Part shown: positions 1-6,848 of the stretch, piece by piece
Layout of the letters: each line of letters begins with the position of its first letter
Numbering within the stretch: position 1 is the stretch's first letter
DNA from: Candidatus Terraquivivens yellowstonensis
GTDB taxonomy: Archaea > Thermoproteota > Nitrososphaeria_A > Caldarchaeales > Wolframiiraptoraceae
Direction: 5' to 3'
Assembly (NCBI GenBank): GCA_023539445.1
Contig: JAKCEW010000001.1
Coordinates: forward strand, 1-32,049
DNA length: 32,049 bases
The notes under the pieces: generated by a model
Database searches by the model: none
Told to the model about the DNA's origin: nothing
What the model saw: only the letters and a program-made list of their open reading frames with translations
Program-made: the position numbers and the translations under genes

Positions 1-61
1 CTAAAAATAGGTTGATGCTAAATTACAATTTCTGTACTTTCTCTTCTTGGAATTCATACTA

Positions 62-1654
62 TTATATGAGCGGCGTAATGCTTACACCATGGACGCATCT
101 ACTTGCATAGATTGCCAAGGCTAGGCTCCAGAAGCAATCGTCATGCGTGTTATCCGGATGGTAGAACTTTAAGCTTCCGTCTTTTGTCAACGTGTATTTC
201 TCAACGTTTAGCTCCGCGATTAACCTCCTAGTTAATTCGCTATCCTCTGGATACGGTATATGTAACCGAGAAGTGCCGGTCCACTTTCCTCTACTATCCT
301 GTTTGCAACCCTCTTGCATCTTCTGCTTGAGGTAGCAAGCTATCTCGGCCTTCTTAGGTCCCGTTAGGATTATACCCTCTAAGTTCGGTATTTGGACGTT
401 CAGCATATCCTCCGCAACGTACTCGCCAACTCCGGTCTGATCAACCAGAATCTTGTGAGGTGAGCGCCATCTTTCTGAAAGCACCTTTACGTAGCCTATG
501 ACGGCGGAGTAGGGCGTTTCGAGTGGCCATATTTTCACGTGCCTGACGTACAGCTCATCGCCAAGTTTCTCGACGACCGAGAGCACAGAGTAATCAACCT
601 TCTTGCCCAAATCCAGACCCATGTAAAATTCACCCGCGTGGTATTCCTCAAAATCCCAGAACTTCTCCTCCGCATCCAAACAACAATTTATCAAGTCCTG
701 CGTCAGCCAGCTACCTTCGTCCGAGACGAATTCGGCCTCGTACTCTCTCTTGAAAAAGTTCATGTCCTTGGACTGCATCTCACTATCAATGAAGCTCATG
801 GGTATGATTCCCTCTTCCACAGCCTCGCGCCAGGTCCAGACCTGATGGCTCCACTCTGGTGCTACATGCGGGTCTTTGAAGATTCTGTAAAAGTAGTTGT
901 TCATGCCCCAAGGCGTGGAACAGGCTATCAACTGAGCGCCCTTCTCCCAACGCGTTGCCATCATAGGTTTCAGTACACCCTCGAATAGCTCCTCGTCATC
1001 AGGGATGAATGCAGCTTCGTCAACTATTATGAAGTCGCATGTCTCGCCCCTCAGGCGGTCGAGGGCATACGGGAAAGCTTCTATCTCGCTTCCGTTCGTG
1101 AGTCTGACTTTTGTCTTAAGCTCCTCTAGAACCCAAGCCTTTCGCGCAACTGGGTCCATCATGGTTAGAAGTTCCTTGACCTTGCGGAAGGATACCTTCG
1201 ATTGTCTGAAGCTTGGGGCACAGTAAATAGCCTTTGAGTCCGGATGCGTTATGCAGAATAAGATTGTCTTAGCGGCGAGTGCGTACGATTTTCCAGACTG
1301 ACGACAGCCCATAACGGCTATTCTTTTTGACTGGTCCGCGATGAGCTTAAGCTGATACGATGTCGGCTTGAACTTCATGAACGTTTTGCAAAAAACATCT
1401 GGAGTTTTAAGCTCGTCAATTGGGTGGTCCTTGATTCGCTGGTAGAGCATGTTGACTGCCCTGAGTTCGGTCTGGTCTCTCGGAGTTATCCTTTGGAATA
1501 TGCGGATAGCCCTTTGGGGCACGCCTGCTATAGCTGCTAGCGTTTCAGCAACGTACTCGATGGTCGCTTTGCATCTCTCCATGACGTCACGCTGCTTCAG
1601 CTCGGCTAATACCTGCCACCACTTCCTCCAGCTTCTTGGCTGCGCCTGCCACAT
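62..1654 (-). CDS. Terminase large subunit (TerL), DNA-packaging ATPase/nuclease
   Basis: This is the motor that pumps viral DNA into the procapsid and cuts concatemers. The 530-aa protein has the usual TerL length and two-domain order. The N-terminal ATPase shows Walker A GCRQSGKS (116-123), Walker B FIIVDE (208-213) and the coupling motif CSTPWG (245-250). The C-terminal RNase-H-like nuclease shows the acidic residues D347 (MGLDLG), D405 (ILVDQTG) and D505/D506 (HDD). No key residue is missing. It is the last gene of the leftward block visible here, downstream of the putative small subunit. Its ATG sits three bases after the stop of the 46-aa ORF, which suggests translational coupling. Portal and capsid genes probably continue beyond base 1. 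The identity is secure; packaging type cannot be told. Confidence 0.93.
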   Translation of the reverse strand: MWQAQPRSWRKWWQVLAELKQRDVMERCKATIEYVAETLAAIAGVPQRAIRIFQRITPRDQTELRAVNMLYQRIKDHPIDELKTPDVFCKTFMKFKPTSYQLKLIADQSKRIAVMGCRQSGKSYALAAKTILFCITHPDSKAIYCAPSFRQSKVSFRKVKELLTMMDPVARKAWVLEELKTKVRLTNGSEIEAFPYALDRLRGETCDFIIVDEAAFIPDDEELFEGVLKPMMATRWEKGAQLIACSTPWGMNNYFYRIFKDPHVAPEWSHQVWTWREAVEEGIIPMSFIDSEMQSKDMNFFKREYEAEFVSDEGSWLTQDLINCCLDAEEKFWDFEEYHAGEFYMGLDLGKKVDYSVLSVVEKLGDELYVRHVKIWPLETPYSAVIGYVKVLSERWRSPHKILVDQTGVGEYVAEDMLNVQIPNLEGIILTGPKKAEIACYLKQKMQEGCKQDSRGKWTGTSRLHIPYPEDSELTRRLIAELNVEKYTLTKDGSLKFYHPDNTHDDCFWSLALAIYASRCVHGVSITPLI

Positions 1655-1657
1655 GAT

Positions 1658-1798
1658 TCACGCCACATGGCCTAGCATTTTCGGGAGGTAAACTGGACAG
1701 CGATTGTTGTAAAGATTTGTGAGGTGTTCCTCGTTGCTGGAATGGCCGTACTTCAAGCAGCAAGCCGTGTTGTGACCGCGGTCAGGGCTCTCGTACAT
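1658..1798 (-). CDS. Small 46-aa viral protein, Cys/His-rich, unknown
   Basis: A short reading frame fills the 127-base space between the putative small and large terminase genes. From the ATG at 1798 it gives 46 residues with several possible metal ligands (H9, C13, C14, H19, H25, C34, H44). It overlaps the end of the upstream gene by 17 bases, and its stop lies three bases before the TerL ATG. This is the tight spacing expected of a coupled gene. Starts further upstream at 1828 or 1837 are possible and would lengthen the overlap; none has a clear ribosome-binding site. I do not recognise a family. It could be a non-coding spacer that happens to be open. Confidence 0.4.
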   Translation of the reverse strand: MYESPDRGHNTACCLKYGHSSNEEHLTNLYNNRCPVYLPKMLGHVA

Positions 1799-2432
1799 CC
1801 TCTTCGGTGGAGGGCTTACGGTCTTCATGCGCCTCATTCCCTTCGGGGAGCAGAAAGGATGTCGCACCATCCTTTGTAGCTATCTTTGCGAGTGCTTTCT
1901 GTGCCTCCTCTGCTACTCTCTCGAACTTTGCCTTCTGGCTTAGCTTGAAAAACTTTACCACAAGCTCGAGAAACTTCTGACCGTCCTTGACGTCACCATC
2001 CTCGAAGCAACGCCTTGCCATCTCGTAGCACTCCTCAGCAAGCTCTCTAGCCACAGCGTCATGGTCGAGCCAGCTTTCAACATGCGCAAACTTTCGCCGC
2101 CCGGTCTCTACCTCCTTCTGAGATTTCAGAGCACGCTTCAGCAAAATCTGCTTTATCTCCCGCTGCAACCGCTCGTCCCGCTCTGGGCCGAGCTTCCTTA
2201 GGCGCCTGTAGAGCTCCTTAAAGCGTTCGTACTCGCGCCGAATTAGTTCAGCATCTGTGGAAAAATTTTTCCCCGGATGCTTAACTAAATACTCTTCATA
2301 CTTCTTTGCTACCGTATATACTCTGCCAAGAGTTTTTCGTGTGGCTTCACCGTAGACCTCTTTGGCAACTTCGGCATAACCCAGACCCTTTGATAGCAAC
2401 TCGACAATCCTCTTCTCTATACCCCTACTCAT
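1782..2432 (-). CDS. Putative terminase small subunit (HTH DNA-binding)
   Basis: The 216-aa protein begins with a helix-turn-helix-like stretch (about residues 5-40, including 'GYAEVAKEVYGEATRKTLGR'). The rest is highly charged helix and probably coiled coil. That architecture and its place two genes before TerL fit a small terminase subunit, which recognises viral DNA and feeds it to TerL. The ATG at 2432 is preferred because GAGGGGG lies six bases upstream. An ATG at 2438 and a TTG at 2453 are alternative in-frame starts. The chosen start overlaps the stop of the zinc-ribbon gene (ATGAGTAG). Small terminases diverge quickly, so the call rests on the fold guess and position; a generic viral DNA-binding protein is the alternative. 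Confidence 0.6.
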   Translation of the reverse strand: MSRGIEKRIVELLSKGLGYAEVAKEVYGEATRKTLGRVYTVAKKYEEYLVKHPGKNFSTDAELIRREYERFKELYRRLRKLGPERDERLQREIKQILLKRALKSQKEVETGRRKFAHVESWLDHDAVARELAEECYEMARRCFEDGDVKDGQKFLELVVKFFKLSQKAKFERVAEEAQKALAKIATKDGATSFLLPEGNEAHEDRKPSTEEDVREP

Positions 2433-2580
2433 GACCATCCCCCTCGGGCTCAAGCTCTACGATGGTCAAGACCCACAACCTGCCGCAAACGTTACACCTC
2501 ATCAGGTAACATCCGTTGTCTATGCCTTTGACGTCCAAAGCTTGGCCGCATGCATCGCATCTAAACTCGATGGCCCTCAT
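2425..2580 (-). CDS. 51-aa zinc-ribbon protein
   Basis: A compact reading frame encodes 51 residues with two CxxC knuckles, C8-x2-C11 (RCDACG) and C29-x2-C32 (RCNVCG). The 17-residue spacing between them is typical of a rubredoxin-like or ribbon zinc fold. Its ATG overlaps the stop of the upstream membrane-protein gene as ATGA (2577-2580). Its stop overlaps the start of the putative small terminase. These end-to-end overlaps and the intact zinc ligands argue strongly that it is translated. The role is unknown; small zinc ribbons in viruses often bind nucleic acid or partner proteins, which is inference only. Confidence 0.72.
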   Translation of the reverse strand: MRAIEFRCDACGQALDVKGIDNGCYLMRCNVCGRLWVLTIVELEPEGDGHE

Positions 2581-2813
2581 GACCTTTTGCGCTCCAGCAA
2601 AGCCTCCATCAGGCTACCGAAGCCCCATCCGGACAAGAATATCCCGAGTTGCCACAAGCCCTCAGTCCTCCCAGCCAGCAGCAAGTATATTGCGGTTGCC
2701 GCAAAGGCAGAGGATATGAGGGCATAATAGTCCTGACGATCAACGTAAAGCCTCACCTTACCGACCTTCACAGTTATCCTAGCACTTTTTTTGGGTAGTT
2801 CCCTTCTTCTCAT
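2577..2813 (-). CDS. Small membrane protein, two predicted TM helices
   Basis: The 78-aa protein has a basic N-terminus and two hydrophobic segments, roughly residues 29-47 and 52-72, with a short polar loop between. It ends in a charged tail (LLERKRS). The gene overlaps its upstream neighbour by 35 bases and its downstream neighbour by ATGA, so it sits firmly in the leftward packaging operon. A hairpin membrane protein of this size could be a holin-like or membrane-anchoring protein, but nothing in the sequence proves this and I recognise no family. Confidence 0.6.
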   Translation of the reverse strand: MRRRELPKKSARITVKVGKVRLYVDRQDYYALISSAFAATAIYLLLAGRTEGLWQLGIFLSGWGFGSLMEALLERKRS

Positions 2814-3192
2814 ACCAATATCCCTCGGGCCTTGCTTTTAGAAGAATCGTGCTAACACCCTCAAAGCCTCCGTTTTTTGTACAAACCTTAAGAGACTTGA
2901 GCGCCTCTTTTTCAACGAGCCTAACCACCTTCTTGAGCAGAACGAGCGGTATGGATGTCCACGTTTCCGTGTCACCACTCCTTTCCGTAACGACTATGAA
3001 GTGCGGAGCATGAAACTTCTCGTCCTTCAGTATTCCGATGAATTGACCTACAGTTTCTGTCACGGTTGCTATCGGGATCTCGTTTATGTTCACGTCTATG
3101 GGTACTTTCGATATCGTTGCCGCATCGAGCCAGATGACCTTAACCCAATCGCCCTTTTTGAGCTTCTTCAACTGCTTGTTGAAATCCATCAT
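2779..3192 (-). CDS. Viral protein of unknown function, beta-rich
   Basis: The 137-aa protein starts with a lysine-rich segment followed by 'KKGDWVKVIWLDA', which resembles the first strands of a small beta-barrel. Alternating hydrophobic strands follow (IPIATVTETVGQFIGIL, HAPHFIVVTER). No catalytic motif is visible. Its start overlaps the stop of the connector-like gene as ATGA (3189-3192), and its end overlaps the small membrane-protein gene. Position suggests a structural or packaging accessory protein, but I do not recognise it. Confidence 0.6.
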   Translation of the reverse strand: MMDFNKQLKKLKKGDWVKVIWLDAATISKVPIDVNINEIPIATVTETVGQFIGILKDEKFHAPHFIVVTERSGDTETWTSIPLVLLKKVVRLVEKEALKSLKVCTKNGGFEGVSTILLKARPEGYWYEKKGTTQKKC

Positions 3193-3524
3193 TCTTTTGC
3201 ACCCGCCAAGCCGAAGTACCTGAACCTTGAGCGGTAAGTTTCCACCAGTTTCTCACACCTTATCATAAGCTCCCTTGCCTTCTCGACGTTGTTTCTATCA
3301 AAAAGGAATAGCGCCGCCGCACAGTCCGCTGCAGCTTCCATTAATATTCTCGGTGGGTCGTTCAACGGTATATCAACGTATCCTTGTAGCATCGCATCGA
3401 TGAACGCATCGGCTGCCTGCAGCTTGTTATCTATATCTGCGCCGTAAACCTTCTCAAAGTCTGACCTCTCGTTCGGGTTCGGTACTAGACGCTCTATAAC
3501 CATATTTCTTGAGGCGTATGTCAC
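3189..3524 (-). CDS. Putative head-tail connector (Mu gp36/DUF1320-like)
   Basis: The 111-aa protein has an N-terminal basic/aromatic segment, then a helical core reading 'NKLQAADAFIDAMLQGYVD', 'IPLNDPPRILMEAAADCAAA' and a final helix. The order 'helix - GY - P-L - DPP - helix' resembles head-tail connector proteins of the DUF1320/Mu gp36 type, which join the portal ring to the tail. It is the first gene of the leftward block. The longest form starts at GTG 3524, about 29 bases after a TATA-like box (rc TCTTTAT, 3551-3557), which would suit a leaderless message. An ATG at 3503 is the alternative. The family call is by eye and moderate. Confidence 0.5.
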   Translation of the reverse strand: MTYASRNMVIERLVPNPNERSDFEKVYGADIDNKLQAADAFIDAMLQGYVDIPLNDPPRILMEAAADCAAALFLFDRNNVEKARELMIRCEKLVETYRSRFRYFGLAGAKE

Positions 3525-3550
3525 ATTCTTGAGCGCTAAACTGGTAAGAG

Positions 3551-3557
3551 ATAAAGA
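3551..3557 (-). promoter_or_regulatory. TATA-like box for the leftward packaging block
   Basis: On the minus strand the sequence reads TCTTTAT, centred about 29 bases before the GTG at 3524. No ribosome-binding site precedes that start, so a leaderless transcript is likely. The match to an archaeal TATA box is only moderate. Confidence 0.35.
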
Positions 3558-3601
3558 GAGCCGACCGAGCGGCCTCCCCGAACGTCTGCCGGCTAATCTA
3601 A

Positions 3602-3608
3602 TTTATAA
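3602..3608 (+). promoter_or_regulatory. TATA box for the rightward tail block
   Basis: TTTATAA is centred 25 bases before the ATG at 3630, the normal distance to an archaeal transcription start. No Shine-Dalgarno sequence precedes the ATG, so the first tail gene is probably translated from a leaderless message. It lies in the 105-base divergent region 3525-3629. Confidence 0.5.
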
Positions 3609-3629
3609 CCCGTGAATGCAACATGACGG

Positions 3630-4058
3630 ATGTCAACGATAGAAAAGTTTAACATCGTCGAGAGCAGACTCGTCGAGATAGCCAAGAGCGTTCAAGGCGT
3701 CCAGAACGTATCCGTTGCCGAGCACCAAGGCGTCAACGTATTCCCACGCGTTTATGTATGGGTCAGAAGGGGAAGGAGTCAAGACCTAAGGGTCAGCGGC
3801 ACAAAGAGACAGCACAGGTGGACTTTTGAGTACGTGATAGAAACGCTGAGTGGAGATCCAAGAAGGAGCTATGAGGAGGCAAAGCGCATCCACTGGTCAA
3901 TTTACGACGCGATAATGGCGGACAGAACCCTCGGGATTAAAGAATTCACGGTCTTCGCATATCCGAGTGCTGAGTTCGAGAGAATTGAAGGAAGGACTGG
4001 GTCCGGTGATTACGGCCACGTATGGGTTCAGAGGGTTGAGGTGGAGCTCGAAGTATGA
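3630..4058 (+). CDS. Putative tail terminator / tail completion protein
   Basis: The 142-aa protein alternates helices and strands in the manner of tail-terminator proteins. It has an N-terminal helix (VESRLVEIAKSVQGVQNV), a strand pair (FPRVYVWVRRG), then 'WTFEYVIET', and a long helix 'SYEEAKRIHWSIYDAIMADR' followed by C-terminal strands ending VQRVEVELEV. Such proteins cap the tail tube and set its length at the head side. It is the first gene of the rightward block, shortly before the tail tube gene, which is the usual neighbourhood. The family is inferred from pattern and position; another neck protein is possible. Its stop overlaps the next start as ATGA. Confidence 0.5.
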   Translation: MSTIEKFNIVESRLVEIAKSVQGVQNVSVAEHQGVNVFPRVYVWVRRGRSQDLRVSGTKRQHRWTFEYVIETLSGDPRRSYEEAKRIHWSIYDAIMADRTLGIKEFTVFAYPSAEFERIEGRTGSGDYGHVWVQRVEVELEV

Positions 4059-4585
4059 AGGCGAGGCCCGTTTTACTATTGTTAGCATCAACACTATCAT
4101 TTGCCGCCGGCTCACTTATCACGGTTTTCTACATTCAGCCAAAGATCTTCGCAGAGTCTATCGTGAGGCTGATCACATGGCCCACAAATGTCCTGCCTGA
4201 ATATCTCAAAGGCATGACGACATCATTCGTTGAATGGCACTACAGTATTGTTTCCAATCCCGCAGTCGCTTGGGCCTTTGGAATCCTCACGGCCTTCTCC
4301 GCCTGTGTCATGGCATACGCAGCTTGGAGGTTGGCCTTGATCTCGAGGGGGTTCAGGAAAGCTGCCCTTGCAGCCGGTGGTGGATATGTTGCAACCGCTT
4401 TGGCACTCACAGGCCTAAGCGGAGAGTTCAGGAGAGCCAAGATGATCTTCATTCCTCTCGCAGCCATGCTCTTCATCTTTGTTCTCATAGGCTTGATTCT
4501 GATGCGTCTGAATGAAAGGGTTGCGCAGCCCCGGAGGACGGGGGCGCAGAAGCCCGAAAGGGCGAGGAGGGTGAATAGAGAATGA
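4055..4585 (+). CDS. Membrane protein, about four TM helices
   Basis: The 176-aa protein opens with a signal-anchor-like helix (PVLLLLASTLSFAAGSLITV). It then has hydrophobic segments near residues 71-97, 101-121 and 130-150, and a basic, arginine-rich C-terminal tail (from about 155). It overlaps both neighbours by ATGA, so it is translated with the tail genes. Integral membrane proteins inside a tail operon may act in lysis, superinfection control or DNA entry, but no motif indicates which. I do not recognise a family. Confidence 0.65.
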   Translation: MKARPVLLLLASTLSFAAGSLITVFYIQPKIFAESIVRLITWPTNVLPEYLKGMTTSFVEWHYSIVSNPAVAWAFGILTAFSACVMAYAAWRLALISRGFRKAALAAGGGYVATALALTGLSGEFRRAKMIFIPLAAMLFIFVLIGLILMRLNERVAQPRRTGAQKPERARRVNRE

Positions 4586-4740
4586 ATTGGGAAGACTACG
4601 TGATTTTGTTAACTGGTCTGGCAAGTTTCTTCGCTGCCATATCACAATTGGAGCCTAGGCTTGCAATCGTACCGATAGTCCTAGGAGCCATCATCAAAGC
4701 GTTGAAGGATATCAAGACTGAGCTTGAAAGGAGGGGTTAA
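4582..4740 (+). CDS. 52-aa small membrane protein
   Basis: A short frame of 52 residues (MNWEDYVILLTGLASFF...) has one or two hydrophobic segments, about 7-20 and 27-38, and a charged C-terminal tail (KDIKTELERRG). Its ATG overlaps the stop of the preceding membrane-protein gene (ATGA, 4582-4585), and its stop is one base before the tail-tube ATG. The end of the gene carries the GGAGGGG that serves the tail tube. Perfect packing between neighbours and a coherent membrane profile support it as a real gene. It may work with the upstream membrane protein, for example as a holin pair, but this is a guess. Confidence 0.65.
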   Translation: MNWEDYVILLTGLASFFAAISQLEPRLAIVPIVLGAIIKALKDIKTELERRG

Positions 4741-4741
4741 T

Positions 4742-5629
4742 ATGCCTAGGTACCTTGGAGTTGGAAAGGAAAGCACGTATGGAACAGCAACAGCAGCGAC
4801 CGTCTGGTACGACATAATCCGCGAGAACATGGCCGCAAAAAGGACGACGATACTTGACAGGGACACAGTGGCCGACAGGCAACTCAGTAAGGTGGCGAGG
4901 GGCGAGGAATATGTCGAAGGAGAAATCGAAATGTACCTGAATTCTCAGCAAATAGGTCACCTACTGCTCTCATGTCTCGGTAATGTTGTAACAACTGGTA
5001 CGGGACCATACACGCATATATTTTCCGTTGCCGATTCCTTGCCATCGCTAACCCTTCGCTCTGGCCTAGACAATGTAAAAGAGAAGATTGTTATGGGTGC
5101 TGTCGTGGACACTTTGGAGATAGTGGCTGAGGTTGGTAAAGCGAGGGCCAGGGCAGGAATCATAGGAAGACAGCTTATGTTTGGTGACGTGGGTAGCCCA
5201 AGCTTCACGGAAAAAGAAGACTTTACGCATGGTGACGTGACTATAACGATTGGTGACACAACGAAGAGGCCAAGACGTATGATGCTCAGGATTGGTAACA
5301 ACCTCGAACGGGTTCACGTATTAGGTGACTACTACCTGTCGAAGTTGAAACCAAAGAAGTTCGAGGTTACGGGCTCGTTTGAGCTAGACTTGGAAAGCGA
5401 GGCGGAGTACCAAGACTTTCTTTCATTAACGCCAAGGAGTTTAAACATCAAATTCGAAAAGGATGACCATAAAATAGAGTTTGACATAGAGCGCTTCGTG
5501 TATACAGATGCTAAGGTTGAAGTTCGCGGCCGAGAGCTTCTCGTGGCCAGCTTTGAGTTCGTCGCGCTAAAATCAGACCTACAAGACGCTGTCAAGATCA
5601 TACTCGTGAATGACGATGAGGGGTACTGA
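4742..5629 (+). CDS. Major tail tube protein
   Basis: This 295-aa protein would polymerise into the tail tube. The N-terminus 'MPRYLGVGKESTYGTATAAT' followed by 'GEEYVEGEIEMYLNSQQIGH' and 'LLLSCLG' is a hallmark of phage tail tube proteins. The remainder is a series of strands, consistent with a tube beta-sandwich plus a further beta domain (FEVTGSFELDLESEAEYQDF). The start at 4742 is chosen because GGAGGGG lies about six bases upstream; a GTG/ATG-like longer form from 4724 would lie inside the 52-aa gene. It is followed by the tail chaperone genes, as expected. Confidence 0.82.
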   Translation: MPRYLGVGKESTYGTATAATVWYDIIRENMAAKRTTILDRDTVADRQLSKVARGEEYVEGEIEMYLNSQQIGHLLLSCLGNVVTTGTGPYTHIFSVADSLPSLTLRSGLDNVKEKIVMGAVVDTLEIVAEVGKARARAGIIGRQLMFGDVGSPSFTEKEDFTHGDVTITIGDTTKRPRRMMLRIGNNLERVHVLGDYYLSKLKPKKFEVTGSFELDLESEAEYQDFLSLTPRSLNIKFEKDDHKIEFDIERFVYTDAKVEVRGRELLVASFEFVALKSDLQDAVKIILVNDDEGY

Positions 5630-5631
5630 GC

Positions 5632-5928
5632 TTGAAGGTCAAGTTAGATGATAAAGAATACGAAATAAGGCTGACAGTGAAAGCATGGCCACTTCTCGTG
5701 TTCATAGATGACAGAAGACTTAACGCACCGAAAAGTGCTGAAGAGGCTATCAAGAGGGGGGAAGAACTGGACCAAGCGTTGGAAAAGCTCATGGAGATGT
5801 GCGTCGCACCAAAACCACCAAAGGAGTTATGGGGTAAACTACTCGGCATAATCAACATCGAAGAAAATAGGCAACTCAAGGAAGCAATAGAACTCTACGA
5901 AAAATTTCGTGGAGAGCACCGAGGGTGA
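5632..5928 (+). CDS. Tail assembly chaperone, first part (gpG-like)
   Basis: The 98-aa protein starts with a short beta segment (VKLDDKEYEIRLTVKAWPLL) and continues as charged helix. Its position directly after the tail tube and before the tape measure is the standard place of the first tail chaperone, which coats the tape measure during assembly. It begins with TTG at 5632, two bases after the tail-tube stop, with GAGGGG about ten bases upstream. The second chaperone-like frame follows in another frame; an A5 run near the end (5900-5904) could permit slippage. No long sequence signature exists for this family, so the call is positional plus general profile. Confidence 0.65.
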   Translation: MKVKLDDKEYEIRLTVKAWPLLVFIDDRRLNAPKSAEEAIKRGEELDQALEKLMEMCVAPKPPKELWGKLLGIINIEENRQLKEAIELYEKFRGEHRG

Positions 5929-5929
5929 A

Positions 5930-6082
5930 ATGTTGATTCTGAATGTAGCGTCGCTTGCTTTTGAACTTGGAATAAGGCCAAGCGACTTGCTCTCTAGTAG
6001 CCTATCAGATTTTGTATTGGACATGAAGATTGCTGAATTGTACAAGCGGAAGGTTGAGAACATTATGAGGGAAAGGACATGA
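5930..6082 (+). CDS. Tail assembly chaperone, second part (gpT-like)
   Basis: This 50-aa frame, 'MLILNVASLAFELGIRPSDL' then a helical tail, has the look of the short downstream part of tail chaperones: a hydrophobic helix, 'G(I)xPS', then a helix-rich end. In many tailed viruses this part is made only as a frameshift extension of the first chaperone. Here it also has its own ATG at 5930 with GAGGGTGA just upstream, one base after the previous stop. The frame is open upstream to 5891, so a fusion product is possible. Its stop overlaps the next start by ATGA. Confidence 0.6.
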   Translation: MLILNVASLAFELGIRPSDLLSSSLSDFVLDMKIAELYKRKVENIMRERT

Positions 6083-6537
6083 TTCAGATTGAGGATCGCG
6101 GCTTCAAGAAAGTTTTTGAATTGTTAAGCGAGGATAAGATGTCTGAGGTACTGAGCGAGTTAATCAGAACCTCTACTCAGAATGTCAAGGATTTTGTGAA
6201 AGACGTCATACCAGTTAAGACAGGAAGGTTGAGGGACTCTGTAAGGAGCGAGGTATTATCGACACATGATTGTCAGGTGATTGTGGGGAATGCCAACGCA
6301 CATTATGCATTCTTCGTTTTTCATGGAACAAGACCGCATGTCATAGAGCCAAACAACGCGAAAGCGCTAAGGTTCGAGGTAAACGGCCATATAATCTTCG
6401 CAAGAAAAGTATTCCATCCAGGAACTGAGCCCATACCGCTATGGATGTATTTGGTAGAATCGATGCACGTTACCCTACCTAAGTTTGCACAAGAGGTACT
6501 TGACAGAACGTTGAGTGTATCACAAAAAGGTGAGTAA
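6079..6537 (+). CDS. HK97 gp10-like tail/neck completion protein
   Basis: The 152-aa protein contains 'PVKTGRLRDSVRSEV' (residues 45-59), then 'HYAFFVFHGTRPHVIEPN' and 'RKVFHPGTEP'. This succession (P-x-x-T-G-x-L-R-x-S, Y-x-x-F-V-x-x-G-T, then H-P-G-T) is characteristic of HK97-gp10-like proteins, small virion proteins at the head-tail joint. Usually the gene lies before the tail tube; here it lies after the chaperones. It overlaps the previous gene by ATGA. The call is fairly secure from motifs. Confidence 0.78.
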   Translation: MIQIEDRGFKKVFELLSEDKMSEVLSELIRTSTQNVKDFVKDVIPVKTGRLRDSVRSEVLSTHDCQVIVGNANAHYAFFVFHGTRPHVIEPNNAKALRFEVNGHIIFARKVFHPGTEPIPLWMYLVESMHVTLPKFAQEVLDRTLSVSQKGE

Positions 6538-6616
6538 AACGTGCTTAACTTAAGTGTCAGAGCACATCCAGGTTTAGGAAAACTTAATTGGAACCTGTAT
6601 CAATCCAATAAAAAGC

Positions 6617-6781
6617 ATGAACGTACGCATAGCCTATGTTCTAGGACTATTAATCGTTGGGCTCATTTTCTTGCTTTGTGCCATAATTTACGAGCTTTTC
6701 TTGGTGGGCGTTATAGGCTTCATCTTCATATTTTCAGCCATCTTAATCTGGAGTTTAACGAAAAGGCACTATGCTGTGTGA
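6617..6781 (+). CDS. 54-aa membrane protein, two TM helices
   Basis: The frame encodes 54 residues that are almost wholly hydrophobic: about residues 5-25 and 28-47, joined by a short turn with Y-E, and ending in 'LTKRHYAV'. The positive-inside tail and regular hairpin indicate a real membrane protein rather than chance. It fills the space between the gp10-like and tape-measure genes, and a different frame across the same DNA lacks any such pattern. No clear ribosome-binding site precedes the ATG. A holin or small membrane regulator is possible; I recognise no family. Confidence 0.6.
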   Translation: MNVRIAYVLGLLIVGLIFLLCAIIYELFLVGVIGFIFIFSAILIWSLTKRHYAV

Positions 6782-6848
6782 ATATTGAGAGCCTAACTTT
6801 CGATTTCTACACTATGGCTTTCAGGGCGGGTGCTGTATTAGGTTGAGT

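Noticed and set aside
1-57. 18-aa leftward frame after the large terminase gene
   Set aside because: It ends at the window edge with a stop, is too short to judge and has no recognisable feature or good start signal.
539-988. 149-aa rightward frame inside the terminase region
   Set aside because: It is antisense to the TerL nuclease and ATPase motifs and has no domain of its own.
2431-2727. Rightward frames of 98 and 67 aa
   Set aside because: They lie opposite the overlapping zinc-ribbon and membrane-protein genes, whose motifs and ATGA overlaps are convincing.
6541-6846. 101-aa rightward frame starting at GTG 6541
   Set aside because: Its composition is irregular, with no domain, and the 54-aa membrane protein in another frame explains the same DNA better.
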